DNA from: Paragordius varius
Lineage: Eukaryota > Nematomorpha
Direction: 5' to 3'
Assembly (NCBI GenBank): GCA_964247055.1
Contig: OZ176057.1
Location: forward strand, 5,704,001 to 5,768,000
Length of the DNA stretch: 64,000 nt
Every line of letters begins with the position of its first letter. Position 1 is the stretch's first letter. The position numbers were made by a program, and so were the translations under genes. A model generated the notes under the pieces. The model worked only from the letters and a program-made list of their open reading frames with translations, did no database searches and was not told where the DNA came from. Positions 24,201 through 55,800 of this stretch are shown here, piece by piece.

Positions 24201-24545
24201 ATCAAAAATACAGAAAATAAATTCAACTAATTTTTATTGTATCAAAATTATTCAGCAAAATTATTTGATTAACACTCACATTAAATCTTAAATGCCAATC
24301 TCAATATATCATCATTTAGTAACCACAATTTGATGAGAAGCAAATTTTAGCAAAGACGTATATTAGATTATATAAATAGTTTAATATTTATAAAGATTGT
24401 TTTTTTCAATAGATATAAAATAAAATTTTTGCAAAAATTAATTTTACTGTACTGTATGTAGTAATAAAAATATCCATAATGTGAAACTGAAATTAAGCCT
24501 TAAAGTGAATACCAAAAATAGTATTATATATTTATGAAAAATTAA

Positions 24546-25208
24546 AAAAAACTTTTTTTTCTATTTAAAAATTTGGAGCATATTTATAATTTGAACCAAA
24601 ATGAAATCGGTAAAAAACACTATACAATAAAAACTTTTTTTTCATGTAAATCAAACAAAGGCTAAAAATCATTTTTATTAGATTTATAGGAAATAACCGC
24701 CAAATAATAATGCATACAACTAGAAACTTTTTACAAGTCCTAGTAAAAAATTCTCCTTATTTAAGAAATCTAAAAATGGCCTTAAGAATGATCTGGTTAC
24801 CACTGAGATAGCACAATAGATTTTGTTGGTTTTTTATAAAGATATTATCTAGTTAATCTTCTTGTAATAAAACTGAATATAAAAATTTGATATTTATTTA
24901 TTTGTGTTTCAACCTATAATAAATTTGATAACTAACTATAAAATGAAAAATTCGTTGCTATAATGAATACACAAAAACATCAAATCAAATCGTAACAAAA
25001 AACGGAAAATGCATATGAAACACACATCAATATTAATGAATGTATATAAAATAAATGTAGAAGTTCATAATTCAAATTCAAACTAAAAACTGGAAAAATA
25101 AATGCAAAAAAAGCAATCAAACCCATCCACAACAATATTTAAATATAGTTTTTTGCGTAACTTTACAAAATTCAAAAAAAATTTAATTAAATCAAAAATT
25201 TCCTTCTC
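24546..25208. other. Intergenic region between the A/B cluster and the ALAD 3' end
   Basis: AT-rich, no recognised element. It should contain the ALAD 3' UTR on the minus strand. Confidence 0.4.
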
Positions 25209-43366
<18,158 letters not shown>

Positions 43367-43664
43367 CTTTTATCCAAGTTGAAGATTATGACAGAATTTT
43401 GTGGAAAAAAATAGATTTATCAGAGGATATGCACTGATTTTCCGCCTAAAAGAGTAAATAATATATATATGTTAAACTGGTTGTAAAAAAATAATAAAAA
43501 GACTCATGACCGTAAAAAATTAAAGTTTTATCAAATCAAATTATCAAATATTTACCTGATTTTTTGGGAGGTGTCAATTTACAGCATGTGTTTATATTAC
43601 CATGTAGTATAGCATATGGCTTGAAATTATAAAAAAAAGATTTGCCTATAAAAATATTTAATTA

Positions 43665-44363
43665 TTAACATTCAATTCAAATTAGAGTGTCTAAATACCC
43701 CAGACCATATTATTAAAATTTTTAAAAATTACTGAAAGAAACGGTCCCAATTTATATTAATGTTTCTATCCTAATAAAATTTATATAAATAACCCGAAAT
43801 ATCTAAATCAAATTTGGTTTAACACTTCGATTCAAATTTGGGTATCTAAATACCCCAGACTATATTTAAATTAATATTTTTAAAAAATTACTCAAGGAAA
43901 CGGTCCCAATTTAAATTTATGCTTCTATCGTAATTAAAATTATATAGGTAAGCCAAAATATCTAAATAAAATTTCGTTGTGAAAAAAAAAGTTTCATGTC
44001 AAACTACAAAGACGCTATTTTTATGTTACAATATTGCCAAGTATCGTCTTAAATTTAAATTACATCTAACATTGATAGAATTGGAAAAAGCGGTTTATTT
44101 TGTATTTTGTAAAATTACCATTGCGCGCATGTCACGTTGATTAAATTTCGAACTTTCGGCTTTAGCTTAAAATAAGTAATATCAAGCATTTTAGAATATA
44201 ATTTTTTATATATTTTGGTTTGTTAATGTTAAAGAAGTGCAAAATTTTGCCATGGTTTTAATTCCTTCCATATTTTTTAAAGTTAATTTTAAAGGCCAGG
44301 GGTATCCAACTACTCCAATTTGAATCGAACGATTAAAATGAATGTGCTGTATCCAAGTGTTAA
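43665..44363. mobile_element. MITE-B, composite of a partial and a full copy
   Basis: A left-end segment (43665-~43810, TTAACATTCAATTCAAATTA) is followed at 43817 by a fresh left end (TTAACACTTCGATTCAAATT) and then a full copy with the right end TATCCAACTACTCCAATTTG. This suggests one copy entered another or a partial duplication. Confidence 0.7.
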
Positions 44364-45447
44364 TTTAAATCTTAGAGATAATAATAAAAAAACAACTATA
44401 ATTTTGGCTTTGAAATAAAAAGGTTTTGAAAATGTTGCGATGAAATTGGCGTCCTCTCTTATAGGGCTTTTTATAATAGATATTTTGGCTAATTTATTTT
44501 CTTAGGATGGATGACATCTAGTAGTTTGTTTTAAGATATTATATGGTCTGGTACTAGTTATCACAATGTGCAAAGTCGTATCAAGACTGTTTACCAAACC
44601 AAACCCAAATAGATGTCCGCTTAAGGTCACACCATCAATTATTCATTTATTAATTTTTATTTTTTAAATTACATGGAACATATGATAGGCTTTTACATAT
44701 CATTTCGATACATTTGGGTTATTTTTCATCACAGGACATTATATAATTTGAATATTTACAAAAATATTTTTAGCATTGGGCCAATAAAATATAATTTAAA
44801 AGGCGCATGTTACAAATATTGTTTTAAAAAATCACTGCAAAAAACCTCATTTCAAACTTTTTACCCCCATTTTTTTACTTTTTTAATCGTGATACAGTTA
44901 TATTGGGGTTTATGGTTAAATTTTATTAAAGGTAAAGCTTTTAAATTACAATTTGATAAATAATATATTTATTTATTTTTATCCGCTGTTTGTTTCCATT
45001 GTGTTTTGGAGATATCTAAAGTTAAAACTCTATAACGAAATTGTAAAAATCAATTTTTTACACAGTGTCCACAATAGGAAATATGTATGATCAGTTAGAA
45101 AAATGTATCAGAATATTATGGTGCCTATGATAGCCCTTAAATATTTTTTAATATTGTAAATTTATGATGTCTCCGAAAGTTTATATTCCAGTTTTTGAAA
45201 TGGGCTTTTATTCATAAAATAACTCAAAAATGCCGTTATATGAAAAGGATTTGAAATATATGCTAAATTTTGAATCAATGAAAATGCATAATTTTTTTAA
45301 ATTTTTATTTAAGTAAAATTTTGTTGAAGCGCACCTAATATTTTGAGGCATGATGGAAACGGTATAAAAAACGCTTTAAGATATTAAAAACATTCTTTTA
45401 TATAATTTGACAATAAATTTTTCTATTACCGCACAATTTTATTTAGT

Positions 45448-46029
45448 TTAACACTTCGATTCAAATTGGGGTATCTAAATACCCCAGACTAAATTTAATT
45501 AATATTTTTAAAAAACTACTGAAGGAAACGGTCCCAATTTAAATATATGCTTCTATCCTGATAAATATTATATAAATATGCCAAAACTTCTTGATAAAAT
45601 TTTGTTTTGAAAAAAAAGCTCCATCTCAAACTAGTTAGACGCCATTTTTATTTTACAAAATTTTTGCAAAATATCGTCTTTATTTAATTTTAAGGGTAAA
45701 ACTAAAGCTAATTTTTATAAATTATATCTAACATTGATAGAAATAGAAAAAGCGGTTTAGTTTGTATAATTTTTCAATTTTACAATTTGACACATGTTAC
45801 GTTGACGAAATTTTTACCTTTCGGATTTAGCTTAAAATAAGTAATATCTGGTATTTTTGAATAGATTTTTTTATATATTTAGGTTTATTAATGTTAGATA
45901 AGTGCAAAATATTGCCATGGTTTCGATTCCTTCTATATTTTTTAAAGGATATAATTACAGGCCTGGGGTATCCAACTACCCCAATTTGAATCGAAGGACT
46001 AAAATGAGTGTGTTGTATCCAAGTGTTAA
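45448..46029. mobile_element. MITE-B copy, complete
   Basis: TTAACACTTCGATTCAAATT at the left; CCCCAATTTGAATCGAAGGA and CCAAGTGTTAA at the right. Very similar to the intron 1 copy. Confidence 0.8.
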
Positions 46030-46894
46030 TCCTTTTTGCCTTTCCAATGTATCTCAAATGTTAATCGTGTTTACCCTTATCAAAATGGTAGAAGCACGCT
46101 TCGATTTTGCAAAATTAAATTTGATATAAAGTATGCATTTTAAAAAAAAATTAAGTGTAGCAAAATTTAAAGAATTTTCTCGCGTAATTTCGGCATTTCA
46201 TTTATTTTAAAAGAACTAGACATTTTAGAAGAGCGAAGGAATTTGGGACTTTCGTAGCCCACATCTAAAAATTAAAATTTTTTGAAAATATTCTTTAGCT
46301 TTTCTAAGTTGTTTTTATGATATATTTTAGAAATAATTTATAACATAAAATATTATTTAAAAACTTGTGCGAATTTCGCCATTTTTATAAAGCACCTAAC
46401 ACAAAGATGTAAATAACTTTCTTACACTCATAAGGGTCAAAATATACATTATTATAATCTTGATACATTTCCTGTAAGATATATATTTTATCAGGTTATT
46501 TTGAGTTTATATATAATTCTAAATTTTATTTTTGGTCGAACCTGAAACAGTTTGCTTCTGTACCTCCTTAAATGAACTATACGAGCTTATCGGCTAAGCC
46601 TTATTTCAATTCGTAAAACATTATATAATAATTCCAATAAAAATAATTTTGATATAATGTATTTATTTCTATCGAAATAAATTATTTATAATCATTAAAC
46701 TATGTAATAAGTGTCTTTGCTTAAAATTCTCTTCTCATCAAACTGGTATGTTATTTTTGTGGTCATTATTTATATAAAACCTTAGGAGTTGAGAGGAAGT
46801 TGTCCAATAATCTTGGAAAAAATTCTGATACAGTGATAAAAAAAATTAGTTGATTTCATGATCCTATAATATTAAAATTATTATTTGTAATTAA

Positions 46895-47470
46895 ATCTGG
46901 ACCTGATATGTGCCGCCCCAATACTGTAAAGCTGAGAGATTGATTGCTGATAATTGGCTGTTAAGAGAATGATGAAGTTAGACGGGTATGCACTCTAATT
47001 TCGATATCCTTATCTGTTTTTGAAGAAAGCTCGATTTTATACCGATACTTGAAATTTGGCAGACAGGTTGCTAATGCTAAAATTAACTTGATAGCTGTTA
47101 ATAAGATGTATTAGCGGATATGCACTGTAATTTGAATATCATCACCTGATAAGTAAATAAAAGCTCGATTTAATATCGATACTCGAAAACATCCAACGAC
47201 GCAACTAGACGGCTGTCACTGAACCACCATTGACTGGTGTTTGGAAGGGCAGCAAGGGACGTCTTTTGTGGACAGTGGCGACGTGGGTTTGCTACACCCT
47301 TTTCTTGATACACCTTGATAGGAGCAAAACTGAAAGTTATAATGAATGCAATAAATTTGAGTGATAAAAACTAAAAGATGTACTTGACTTGTTAGGAAAG
47401 CTCTACTTTATACCGATTGAAAATCGCCAACTTTCTCGATATAAAGAGCAATTAAAAGGCTGATTAAGTA
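46895..47470. repeat. R5 repeats interrupted by a GC-rich insert
   Basis: R5 units in the opposite orientation to those in the A/B cluster (GAAAGCTCGATTTTATACCG, TAATTTGAATATCATCACC). A GC-rich block of ~110 bp (about 47195-47310) sits inside one unit. Confidence 0.6.
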
Positions 47471-49482
47471 AATTAACTGTTTAAACTTTCCGATGCTCTT
47501 TTATACTCAATTTGGAATTATTTTGAAGGAAAATCTATTTTTTGGCAGATTTGAAGTTTGTGAAACGTATTTGCTTGGATTTAGATGTATGGATAATATT
47601 GATAAGTTTTAAAAGTTTGAAAGTATTAAAATATATATATGATTGTGAAAGGATGTTATTAACTATTATAATAGATATATACAAGGGTATAAAATAACGC
47701 AAGGCATAAAATTTTGATTATTTGCTATCTCTGAAACCTTAAATTTCCAAAGAAAAATAAAAATTAAATTAATTATATTATCCTAAGAATTTCGTTTAGT
47801 TAATTTTTAAATAGTTACTTAAAATATTAGTTTTTTATGAACTTCACTTTAAAGGCTATTTTGGTAAATATAAGCTTTTTAACCTCTGTGGTCCAAAATT
47901 GGGTAGCTTTGAAACTCGATTAAACAGCTAAATATATCATTACAAAATTCTTATAAATTTATATGTAAGTTTTTTAAAAATATATTACATTTGTTTAGCC
48001 TGCATTTAATTCTTCTATTTATTAAGTAGTGGCAAAATATCTGATCTTTGGTTTTGGGCCTAACGAAGAGTTTATGAAAAACAATTACATTTAGTAATGA
48101 TCCCTATCGAAATATTATGTCCCGATTAAATAAATATATTCTAGATATATCAGGATTCTCATAGTGCTTTTGGTTTTAGGCCATACATATTTAAGTCATT
48201 ACCACTTTTGTGGTCTCTCCCCCATATAAGAAAATGGAAAGATTTGCGCATATATGTTAAATATATTTTTTGATGAAAGCTGGAGTTTTATCAAAATTTT
48301 TACTAAATTATCATAAACTAAAATTAAAAAAAACATATTTTTTACATAATTTGAAATTTAAGAAGTGGGTTAGAAAGACTCATTTTTTTTCCAAATGGTT
48401 ATTTTCTCCTAGATTGCGCGATATTCAATTTAAAAATAGTTATTTGATATTTTAAATGATTTTCCAAAATAATGGCTATTTTGATTACCAATTTTATTTA
48501 TAGCAAATTTTAGATGAGAGTTTTATGGATTCTGAGGCATGATTGACATAAAAACACATTAAAACATAATTCAATGATACTGAACATTACTATCACGTCA
48601 AAATTTTAATTAAATGGCCTGTTTGTTTTAATTTTTTGTAAAAAAACAGTTTTTATTTAACATATTTGAAGATGAACGAATATGTTAATCATAAGACAAC
48701 GTTTTGTATTATTAGTACTTATATTACCGTTTTCATCATGCCTTAAAATATATGAAAAACGCTTCAACATATTGAAAATTAATTTTGAATAAAATAGTCA
48801 TTTTTCAGGAATATTTGATATATTAAGCATATATTATCCTAAAGCCTTGGCATTTCTCAGTCAATTTTAAGAGATGAAGGGTAACAAATTTTACATACGC
48901 CACTAAAAATTAAAAATTTTGTAAATAAATTCGTTTTGCTTTATAAATATGAATGAATGTTAAAGCACATGATTATTAAACTTTTTCTGGACGGAGTGCT
49001 TTTCTGGGCTGCTCGAACTGAGTATTTTTTGAAATTAAGTATTTATTTAACATAATGTGCGGTGATTTTGCACTTTTCTGAATTGAATGCCCACCACAAA
49101 AGTTCAAATAACTTTCTTATATAATTAAGCGCCAAAACAAAAAAACCCGTGATTACCAAAATAAATTTATCTATCAGAATATATGTATTTTATCTGGATA
49201 TTTTATACACCCCTCGATTTTATTCACAGTATAGATTAACACATAATTTATTTTAACTCTGATAGATATAATTTAGTTTTCCGTACTATGTTATCTTTGT
49301 CACTTCATTTTTATCTCCACAAGCTATAATTATTTAATAAAATTAAGATAATATGTAAAGTTTGTATAATTATTAGATTTGGTAGAATTTTAAGTCATTC
49401 TATAATAATTTGAAAAATAATGGATTTGAATAACGCGAATCATAACAGAGCAAATTTTGTTCTGATATCAGAAATTACTTCA

Positions 49483-50041
49483 TTAACACTTTTCAAATTT
49501 AGGTATTTAAATACCCCAGAGTATATTTGAATATATATTTTTAAAAAACTAATGCAAGAAATAGTCCCAATTTAAATTTATGCTTCAATCCTAATCTAAA
49601 TTATATAAATAAGCTGAAAAATCGATATAAAATTTGATTTTGAGAAAAAGTTCCATATCAAACTACTTCGACGCCATTTTTATCTTACAATATTTTTGCA
49701 AAATATCGTTTTTATTTGATTTTAAAGCTAAACGTAGGCTAATCTTTTATTTAAATCACATCTAACATTGATACAAAAAAATACTTTATTTTGTATTATT
49801 TTTAATTTTAGCTAATGCACACATGTCATGTTAATTAATTTTTTACCTTGAGGTTTTAGCTAAAAATAAGTATTATCAGGTATTTTTGAATGAAATTTTT
49901 TATATAATTCGGTTAAATGTAAAAAATGTGCAAATTTTTGCCAATTTTTTATTTATTTCATATTTTTTGAATTATTTTAACAGGTCTGGGGTATCCAACT
50001 ACCCCAATTTTCGAAGGACTAAAATTGTGTTAAAGTGTTAA
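49483..50041. mobile_element. MITE-B copy, diverged
   Basis: TTAACACTTTTCAAATTTAG at the left; TATCCAACTACCCCAATTTT and TTAAAGTGTTA at the right. The terminal repeats have lost the GATTC block. Confidence 0.65.
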
Positions 50042-50564
50042 AATAAATACTAACAGTATTAACACGGTTGGACAAATATTTTTTCAACTGCCTTGATAAT
50101 TTTTTGTATTTTTATTTATAGCCCGATATCGGATGATATATATATTCCGATTAATATAATCGTAAATATTTAATAAAAATCTAATTTTTTGTTTTTTAAC
50201 TTTAGATCACTTTTGCGTACCGACAAAAGCGTGTTATACACCCCTACTATTTTGAATTAACAAATTTGATAGGGGTAAAAAGTCTCTTGAAAACTCCTAG
50301 CTTATAATATCAGTTTCACCATGGATATAAACATTTAAATAACTTTTTCAGATATATTATTTATATCGACAGAAATAAATATTCTAAACTCATATTATAT
50401 TTGCTGAATTTCTTTTCATAAAACTCGTCACTTGGTATATTCAGATGTGCCTTCTTTATATTGAGAATTGATGTCAGTGTACAAAATAGTTGTTCGCAAA
50501 TATTTTGTTATAGACATTGATAGAAATTAAGTCCATTTTGATGTTAAATTTTAATTATTTAGTT

Positions 50565-50800
50565 GAAACTCGACTTTGACCGATACTCATAAACCGGGCA
50601 AATATTCTCGGAATATGGAGCAAAAGTGAAAGGATAGATAAAAAAGCAAGGGTTAGCTATAATTGAAATGGTAGAAACGAAAAGAGGCTTTGTGATTTGA
50701 ATATTATTAACTGTTTAGTTAAAGAGAGCTTGATTTGTACCCATACTCGAAAACCGCTATTCTCCTTATAGAAAGCGAAGAACCGAGGTTATTGTATGCT
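50565..50800. repeat. R5 repeat units upstream of FOXK
   Basis: GAAACTCGACTTTGACCGAT, ACTCATAAACCGGGCAAATA and AGAGAGCTTGATTTGTACCC match R5 in reverse orientation. Confidence 0.55.
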
Positions 50801-51449
50801 CTTGTTAAATTAAATGCTTTAATTACATTTTATATTGGTGATCTTAATGCTATCCATTCGTTTGCTTAATATTTGAAATATGGAAAACGTTTATGTTTGG
50901 ATTGAAATATATGAAAATTTAGAAACTTAATGACTAATGTTTTGCGTTTTAATTTAAAGACAAAAATCTGACAGCTTAGTCCAGCTAGAATCTATAAAAT
51001 TTTTAAATTTAACCTGTATTTTTCCGATTTATTTATTTCTCAATATATAACAAAGATAAAATTAATTCTATGCATTAGAATAAAACCCGATATTTACTAA
51101 AAGTGAAATAAAAATGGCGCCAAAATAGTTTTTTTCACAAAATTTAAGACCAAAATATTATAACTTTTTTTAGTTCCCCTAATAATATAGAACCATAAAT
51201 TCAAGATTACCGTTAAGTTTTTTATAATTTATTAGCATGGCTCTAATTAATTAGGGTATTTAGTTACACTTTTCCAAATCGAAATAGTTGAAAATTTATA
51301 TCGGCACATTATGCGATTTGGCTATATGCAAACCATATGATCCCACTTCGATATGGATACGGAGCCCAAATTATATCCTATTGATCGTTAATATAGTAAA
51401 TTATGCACCATACTTATAGTTTTTTAAAGTATCCTACAATATAACACAA

Positions 51450-54400
51450 ATGCAACAATCATCTATCCAAAATTTGTTGCTTAATCAAACGATAGGACTC
51501 CTACATCACAATCAAATAACTTATTGCGTTAAAGACGAAAAAGTTCTTGTTGGACGACGGAGTAACAATCATTTTGTTCATATTGATGTGGGAGCTTCTA
51601 ATTTTGTGTCGCGAACACATTTGGAAGTTTGCAGACGTATTTCATACAATTCAATCAATGAAGAGTTTCGAATGGCCCCAAACATTTACTTTTTCCTTAA
51701 ATGCGTTGGTAAAAACGGAGTCTTTATCAACGATTCTTACATGGTCAAAGAATCAATGGAATGCGTTTTGCCTGATGAGTAAGCATTTTTGTTTAAAAAA
51801 TATTTTTTGTTTTGTTAAAAAAAATTACATAGGATGTTATATTGCACACAAATATAGGTACACGAAAAGCTATAAAAAATGGCAAAAGATATATATATTT
51901 ATCCTTTTTTGTAGTATATTTCATCACACAGTAACCATTCGCTACTTGTAAAATTATTATATTTAGCTAGATTGGATTATGTGTTTTTATGATTCGTTTT
52001 AGATTCCAAAAATTAGAAATTCACATAAAACAGCATAAAAATGGCTGGCGTTTTTTTTGCTTATTTTAAGTTTATCATGTGTATCGTTGTTACTATCGCA
52101 TCTTAACATTATCGATTTTTAACTGTTTCATAATGTATAAAAGTGTAACGTCCACACAAATCCAATTCCCATCTCTCTTTCATAAAATATAAAATTTTAA
52201 ATTTATATTTGATAATTAATTGGTTTTTTCGAAACTTTTAAGGGAACTTACTATTTTTTCTTTGGGAAATTTAATTTATTTATATCCCTTTATATCCTTT
52301 CTTCTTGTCAGATGTGTAATACATTTTCCAAATACCCAAATTTACTTGCGCTTTAAAAAAATCATTCTTGGCCCAAATGACATTGCTTGTCGCCTTAATG
52401 CTGATCAATTACAATTGTATGTCAATTCCCTGCCCTATTTCAGTTCGGCCGCTATTCAACCATCATCATCATTATCTCAAAACCACTTTTTAACACCATC
52501 TACCACGTCAGTTATTGGTGGTACAAATTTAAGTATATTCCCTTCTCTACCTATCAATATCAATAATAATAACGACCCTAGCAATATTCCAAACAATTCA
52601 AACAACAATAATTTGGGTATTTCACCCCAGTTTTTATTGCAACAACATCAACAATCGTCTGCTGCATACAATACACCAAACGATTACAATAATAATAACG
52701 GTAATAACCAAACGATTCAACGTCACGTAGCAAATGCAAATTTACAAAATCCGAATATAAATTTTGGAGGACAAAATAATGCTGCTGCCGCCTTTGGAGG
52801 AAATTATATGGGATGGTATTCAAATACACTCAGTAATCACTTTAATAACTTACATAATAATCCGCCCTCTCAACATTCGGCAAATCTTGCTTCCTCATAT
52901 ACCTTTCCACAAAATGCCGCCGCAAATTTATCCAACAATCTTTTGTTGAATTATAACAACTGCAATAATGCAACAAACACTAATAATAATAATAATCATG
53001 CTAATATTAATTGTCTAAGCAACATAAACCAAAATCAGTATAATGCATATCCCTATGCTGAGGCATTTAGACAACTAGGTGGGACACTTTTTCAAAGTAG
53101 CCACCCCCAACAATTTAAAATTAGTGGCAATGCTGCCAATAACATTAACAACAACCAAAACATTACAAATAGGAATCTAACTTTTTGTTCCGACGATAAT
53201 AATTATCAATTTAGTGGTAACAAACAAAATGAAACTGAAAATTTGACTGATAACACCCTTGGTAACTTTTAACACATTGTTGAATTAAATGAAATTTTAT
53301 AATTTGCACCCAATAGTTTTGTGATAATTGATAATTGGAAAAATTAAAGGGAATATCTAATTACAGAAACATTTCTGTTAGATTGAATTTTTTCCCAATA
53401 ACTTATTTTAAATTTGTACAATACATTCTAAATAATGTTTAATTTGACATATTTACTTAGAATACGAAGAAAATCCTAATCAAACAGCTAGTATGAAGAA
53501 AAAAGGGCGAAAACGAATCCAATCAAATAATAATAATGGTAATGGTTTGAATGTTAAAACGAAAACTTCTAAAGTCATACCCAATTACTTTAAGGATAAT
53601 ATGAGTTTACTCATCGAAAGCGATATAAAGTAAGCAATTATTAGTGTTGCTTAATGATTAAAAAAAAGTCGGTATTCCGAAATTACAATAAAATTACAGA
53701 ACAAAAGTAAACTAGGGGACTAATATTTTTTACAAGAGATAATCCCATGATTAAACCGTTATCGTTTTGGGTTGCTAAAGAAATTATTTAATTTATAATT
53801 ATTATAATATTCTTTGTGGAATTTTAAGAAAGTTAATTTTGGAAAAATCAAAGTCTTAGTAAGTAGGGTTTATTAAAATGAGTGTTCGTCTACTAATTTC
53901 GACGTTTTTTTCCTTTATATACCATTTGCAATTTAAATTCACCCTTAATAAAGTATTTTTTTGGGCTAATATAACTCTTTATCAATATGAAATATATCTT
54001 GTGGCGTAGTTAATTTATTTTTTCTTCAGTATTATTTTAATTTTAAACATAATTTAATTTTTTTATTATATATTAAAATATAGGTAATTTTTAATTTTTA
54101 AAAAACACATTATTATTTGATAGTGAATTTGAATTGTTTAAGGGTAAGTTTGAATTGTTTAAGGGTGAATTTAAATTGTTAAAGGTGAATTTGATATGTT
54201 CAAGGATAAATTTGAATTGTTTAAGGTTGATTTGAATTGTTTAAGGGTAAATTTGGATTGTTTAAGGGTGTATTTGAATGTTTAAGGGTAAATTTGATAT
54301 GTTCAAGGGTGAATTTGAATTGTTCAAGGATAAATTTGAATTGTTTAAGGGTGAATTTGAATTGTTCAAGGGTAAATTTGAATTGTTTAGGGTGAATCTG

Positions 54401-55762
54401 AATTGTCCAAGGGTAAATTTCAATTGTTTAAGGGTGAATTTGAATTGTTTAAGGGTGAATTGAATTATGAGTCAAAATTTAGATCAAGAAAATCAGAGTG
54501 AATTGTCCAAGGGTGAATTTGAATTATTGTTTAAGGGTAAATTTGAATTGTTAAAGGTGAATTTGATATCTTCAAGGGTGACTTTGAATTGTTTAAGGGT
54601 GAATTTGAACTCTGTAAATGGTATATTTATATATATATATATATATATGTATATGTGTATATTTGTGTTCAGGGAATATCAAAAAGAACTACGAAACGAT
54701 TCCGCCATCTCGAGCATTATAAATTCGGTTATTCAATCTTATCGTGAAACTACATTATTACAACACAACAATAATACTATTAATGATAACATAAACAATA
54801 GTGAAAAAAGCTCCTCCCATTCACCCCCACATAAACCCAAAAATCTTACTACGGAATTTAACGAAAATAATGACTTGAAATCTATCAATACTGTTGAATC
54901 CAAAAAGAATCAAGAAAACTTTAGTTCAAGTAATAAAAAGTACAATAATCGACATAAACCCAAAAATATTAGCGAAAATTCTATGGGTATAGAAATAGAA
55001 AAGGATGAAACTAACCGTTACTATTCCCCCTATAAAAAACCACCATTCTCCTACGCTCAACTCATTGTTCAAGTTTTGCATGAAAGTCCAGAAGGATATC
55101 TGCCCTTGAGTGGAATTTATGAAGCACTTCAAGCGAAATACCCATATTTTGCACACCTGAGTTTGGCTTCAGATGAAATTACTTTGATTAATAGCCATAC
55201 TCATAATGAAAATAAAACCGGCACAGAATCAGTTATTATAAGTCCCACGAACACGCGTAAAGAAATGAATGAAAAACGTGGTTGGCAAAATTCGGTCCGC
55301 CATAACTTGTCGTTAAATCGATACTTTGTTAAGGTAAGTTTACTTGAGTTGAGTTTAGTTAAGTTAAGATTGTTTACTTTTTACTTTTTTGAAAAGTTTA
55401 AAACGCTTTAACATGCAAAAGAATGATATTTTTATGTATTTTTTAGGTATGTTTTATAAGGTTATATTAACCGCGTTTTTGTTAAGGTAAGTTTAGCTGA
55501 GTTGAATTGAATAATTTTACTTTTTACTTTTTTGAAAAGTTTAAAACGCTTTAACATTCAAAAAGAATGATTTTTTTACATATTTTTTGGGTATGTTTAT
55601 GTATGTTTGTAAGATTTTATATTTTTTGGGATTAAAAATAAACGTTTATTAACCGCGTTAGGTCTAAAATAGTTTTATATGTTATTCCCAGTGTCTTTAT
55701 GCAGATAATAGCGAAATTCTCTAACCTGCAAAAATACATGTTAATTAAGTCTTATAAAATTG

Positions 55763-55800
<38 letters not shown>

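Larger units (their letters stand above)
19465..24545 (+). repeat. Tandem unit 4 of the gene A/B cluster (~5.1 kb)
   Basis: Same order as unit 3. It ends near TATTATATATTTATGAAAAA, after which the sequence is no longer shared. Confidence 0.85.
43367..51449. other. 8-kb intergenic region between the divergent ALAD and FOXK genes
   Basis: ALAD (-) and FOXK (+) diverge from here, so both promoters must lie within it. It holds three MITE-B loci (43665-44363, 45448-46029, 49483-50041) and R5 repeats (46895-47470, 50565-50800). Diverged related stretches near 44980-45400/46180-46500 and 48540-49160 share GAGGCATGATGGAAACGG-type and AAATAACTTTCTTA motifs, probably an old dispersed repeat. No gene was recognised; the frame at 44673-44963 lacks coding character. 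Confidence 0.5.

Noticed and set aside
44673-44963. 96-aa plus-strand frame as a gene
   Set aside because: AT-rich, hydrophobic and aromatic by composition, no conserved motif, no splice or promoter context.
48270-48455. 61-aa plus-strand Lys/Phe-rich frame
   Set aside because: No conserved feature; expected by chance in such AT-rich DNA.
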